Of a stretch of 64,000 bases of DNA, positions 61,858 through 64,000 are shown in pieces (position 1 is the stretch's first letter; the number at the start of each line of letters is the position of its first letter). This stretch comes from Melastoma dodecandrum. Lineage: Eukaryota > Streptophyta > Magnoliopsida > Myrtales > Melastomataceae. The position numbers were made by a program, and so were the translations under genes. Location: the NCBI GenBank assembly GCA_029817715.1, contig JARUPY010000465.1:4205501-4269500 (forward strand), read 5' to 3'. Below the pieces are notes generated by a model. It did not search any database. It saw only the letters and a program-made list of their open reading frames with translations, and was not told where the DNA came from.

Positions 61858-62403
61858 TTAGAGAGAAGCTAGCTGTTATGGAATACAAGCTTGTATCAGG
61901 AACGAAAACTTGTATGAACTTTTTCACAGCTCGCGAAACGGAATACGTCAAATTTGCGAGAATGATGAATCGGCCATTGGTTTTCTTCACATCTTGTCGA
62001 TCTCTGGGTAATGAATGAGACAGCTCGAGTCATTTTCTGTGGCTACATCCTGTAGCATTCTTCGTCATGCTACACACGGAACGCGTGGTCTGGCTCCTGT
62101 TGTTTGAACTTGTGGGTAGTCTGGACATCAGACCAAGTCGTTAGTGGGGAATTGATGGGAAAAAGTTTAGGCCAGTCGCTATGTTCGGTACTCAAACCAG
62201 GATTTGGTCCGTAGCAATGACCGAGAAAAGTCTGGGTCCCTGTTTAGCAGGAACAAAGATGCTTCCTTGCGTACTTTTTCCATTACTCCACGCTTAGAAT
62301 GTTCTTTCCCCTATTTTTGGTGCTTGTCTGGATTGTCTTTTGCCGTCCGACCATCAGCTATAAAAACAGGATAATTGTCTCTTTCATCAGTAACAAAAAG
62401 AAG
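61858..62403 (+). other. SCP2-like 3' UTR and alpha-amylase promoter
   Basis: Carries the SCP2-like 3' flank and then the amylase promoter. TATAAAA at 62359-62365 is 39-45 bases before the start codon. TAACAAA at 62391-62397 resembles the gibberellin response core but lies downstream of the TATA box, so its role is doubtful. Confidence 0.5.
62359..62365 (+). promoter_or_regulatory. TATA box of the alpha-amylase gene
   Basis: TATAAAA preceded by pyrimidine-rich sequence. The distance to the ATG leaves a very short leader, about 10-15 bases. Confidence 0.55.
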
Positions 62404-63900
62404 ATGAGGATCCTTGCTCTTCTTGTTCTTCTTCAGCTTGCTGGCGGAACATCTTCTGCTGTGCTTTTCCAGGTACGAGGATTCAGCCCCCAAGCTCCCT
62501 TTCAACTGCATGGATCGTAATTTTTTACTCGTGTCTATGTGTGTGTCAGGGGTTCAACTGGGATTCGTGCAACAAGGCGGGAGGATGGTACAATTCTCTC
62601 CGGAATGGGATTCCAGACCTTGCCGCTGCGGGGATCACGAACGTCTGGCTTCCTCCGCCTTCTCAATCAGCAGCGCCTCAAGGTACTTGATGCACAGATC
62701 CACGTTGGGAGACTCCCGTTCAACTTAGTTTGCTGCAGTGAGAAAACTGTTCTCTTGCAATTCAGGGTATTTGCCGGGGAGACTGTATGACCTCAATGCA
62801 TCAAAGTACGGCAATCAAGGTGAACTCAAGTCTCTTGTTGACGCGTTTCATGGAGCGGGTATCAAGTCCGTCGCGGACATAGTGATAAACCACAGGACTG
62901 CCGAGAGGAAGGACAACAGGGGGATATGGTGCATCTTTGAGGGCGGTACGCCTGATGATCGTCTGGATTGGGGTCCGTCGTACATCTGTCGGGACGACAC
63001 AGAATATTCTGATGGCACTGGTAACCTGGACACTGGTGAGGATTTTAAGGGTGCCCCAGATATTGACCACCTGAATCCTAGAGTCCAGAATGAGCTGTCC
63101 GACTGGATGAACTGGCTCAAATCCGAGATCGGGTTTGCCGGATGGCGGTTTGATTTCGTGAAGGGGTACTCCCCCAGCATCACTAAGATCTACATGGACA
63201 AAACCTCTCCAGAATTTGCAGTCGGGGAGAAATGGGACCCTATGTCCTACCAGCCAGACGGGAACCTCGAGTTCAATCAGGACGCACATCGGCAGGCATT
63301 AACCAACTGGATCGATGCAGCAGGCGGGGGAGCATTGACTGCTTTCGATTTCACGACAAAAGGGATCCTGCAGGCAGCCTTGGGAGGAGGGGAACTGTGG
63401 CGCCTCAAGGACTCTAAAGGGATGCCACCGGGGCTGATTGGGATAAAGCCCGAGGGCGCCGTGACCTTCATCGACAACCACGATACCTACTCGCAGAATC
63501 TATGGCCATTCCCCTCGGACAAAGTCATGCAGGGATACGTCTACATCCTAACGCATCCCGGAACACCATCGATCGTAAAACCTCACCTCTTCCTCCTCGC
63601 TTCTCCTCACCCAATCATCCGTTAATATTGTCCTCCTTCCGGGTGCAGTTTTACGACCACTTCTTCGACTGGGGGCTGAAGGAGCCAATAAGCGCACTAA
63701 TCGCGATAAGGAAGAGGAACGGGATCAACGAGAGGAGCAGCGTGAGGATAGCAGCAGCCGACCCCGACCTCTACGTGGCAGAGATCGATGGGAAGATCAT
63801 GATGAAGATAGGACCGAGATACGACGTGGGATCGCTGGTTCCGGCTGACTACCGAGTTTCTGCAAACGGACAGGACTACTGTGTGTGGGAGAAGAAGTGA
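62404..63900 (+). CDS. Secreted alpha-amylase (AMY1-type, GH13)
   Basis: Four exons (62404-62472, 62550-62682, 62766-63574, 63649-63900) encode 420 residues. The enzyme hydrolyses internal alpha-1,4 bonds in starch. The N-terminus [19 protein letters not shown] is a typical signal peptide, as in AMY1-type secreted forms. The mature chain starts [19 protein letters not shown]. Barrel motifs in order are [39 protein letters not shown] [21 protein letters not shown] (nucleophile Asp), [10 protein letters not shown] (acid/base Glu) and [20 protein letters not shown] (third Asp). All three catalytic acids are present. The C-terminal domain runs [20 protein letters not shown] to DYCVWEKK. Canonical plant forms have NHDTGS in the third motif; here it is NHDTYS, and one residue is missing after it. 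All junctions are GT-AG. Confidence 0.94.
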
Positions 63901-64000
63901 TGAATCTATTAATATGACTCCATTTCCGAAAGAGTACCTCCATAAAAGCAGCCACTTTTTTAAAAGCACGACTTTCAATTAAAATAAGAAAAAAACTCTT
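63901..64000 (+). other. 3' UTR of the alpha-amylase gene (window edge)
   Basis: Short A-rich 3' flank with aattaaaataag, a plausible polyadenylation signal area. Confidence 0.5.

Noticed and set aside
62391..62397. TAACAAA as a gibberellin response element of the amylase gene
   Set aside because: It lies between the TATA box and the ATG, not upstream in the promoter, and no pyrimidine box or TATCCAC partner was found.

Overview
The window is nuclear DNA from a flowering plant. Most genes are split by short GT-AG introns, the proteins belong to angiosperm families (KIN-4 kinesin, WOX4, class B4 HSF, DEAR-type DREB, ABF-type bZIP, BOI and MBR RING ligases), and there is a nuclear tRNA-Glu and a small insertion of plastid-like DNA. 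I cannot assign a species. Three transcription-factor genes (DEAR, WOX4, HSFB4) have GC-rich coding sequence and sit in long AT-rich, microsatellite-rich gene-poor stretches; the housekeeping genes are intron-rich with more AT-rich exons.

Region 1 (1-22 kb) is a rearranged, duplicated block. It opens with a decayed MSL2/MSL3-type mechanosensitive channel gene (about 0.6-4.2 kb, + strand). Next come one stranded exon of a KIN-4A kinesin gene, a scrap of a NYN-domain gene, rearranged plastid-like atpB pieces, a GC-rich repeat, and one intact NYN-domain reading frame (7.07-7.58 kb). A degenerate copy of the 3' part of KIN-4A follows (7.84-11.17 kb, +). After it lie a broken NYN gene (-) and a fragment of an RCC1-family gene (+). 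Then comes the complete KIN-4A/FRA1-like gene on the minus strand (14.6-21.9 kb). The pseudogene copy and the functional gene form a large imperfect inverted repeat around a 2.6 kb spacer.

Region 2 (22-39 kb) is gene-poor. It holds a broken NYN-like gene (27.3 kb), an intact DEAR-type DREB gene (28.6 kb) and WOX4 (33.2-34.0 kb).

Region 3 (39-51.9 kb) holds two adjacent RING E3 ligase genes on the plus strand (an MBR1/2-like RING-H2 protein and a BOI/SBP1-like protein), a 5.8 kb gene-free stretch and HSFB4.

Region 4 (54-64 kb) is denser. It has a group-6-like remorin with several frameshifts (-), a tRNA-Glu(TTC) (-), an ABF/AREB bZIP (-), and divergently from it a peroxisomal SCP2-like sterol-carrier protein (+) and a secreted alpha-amylase (+).

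Functionally there is no operon-like unit; this is an ordinary plant neighbourhood of independent genes. The unusual part is the first 14 kb: a mosaic of gene fragments (kinesin, NYN, RCC1, plastid atpB) arranged as an inverted repeat against a live kinesin gene. All exon borders are inferred by reading frames, GT-AG sites and recalled family resemblance, with no alignment run.
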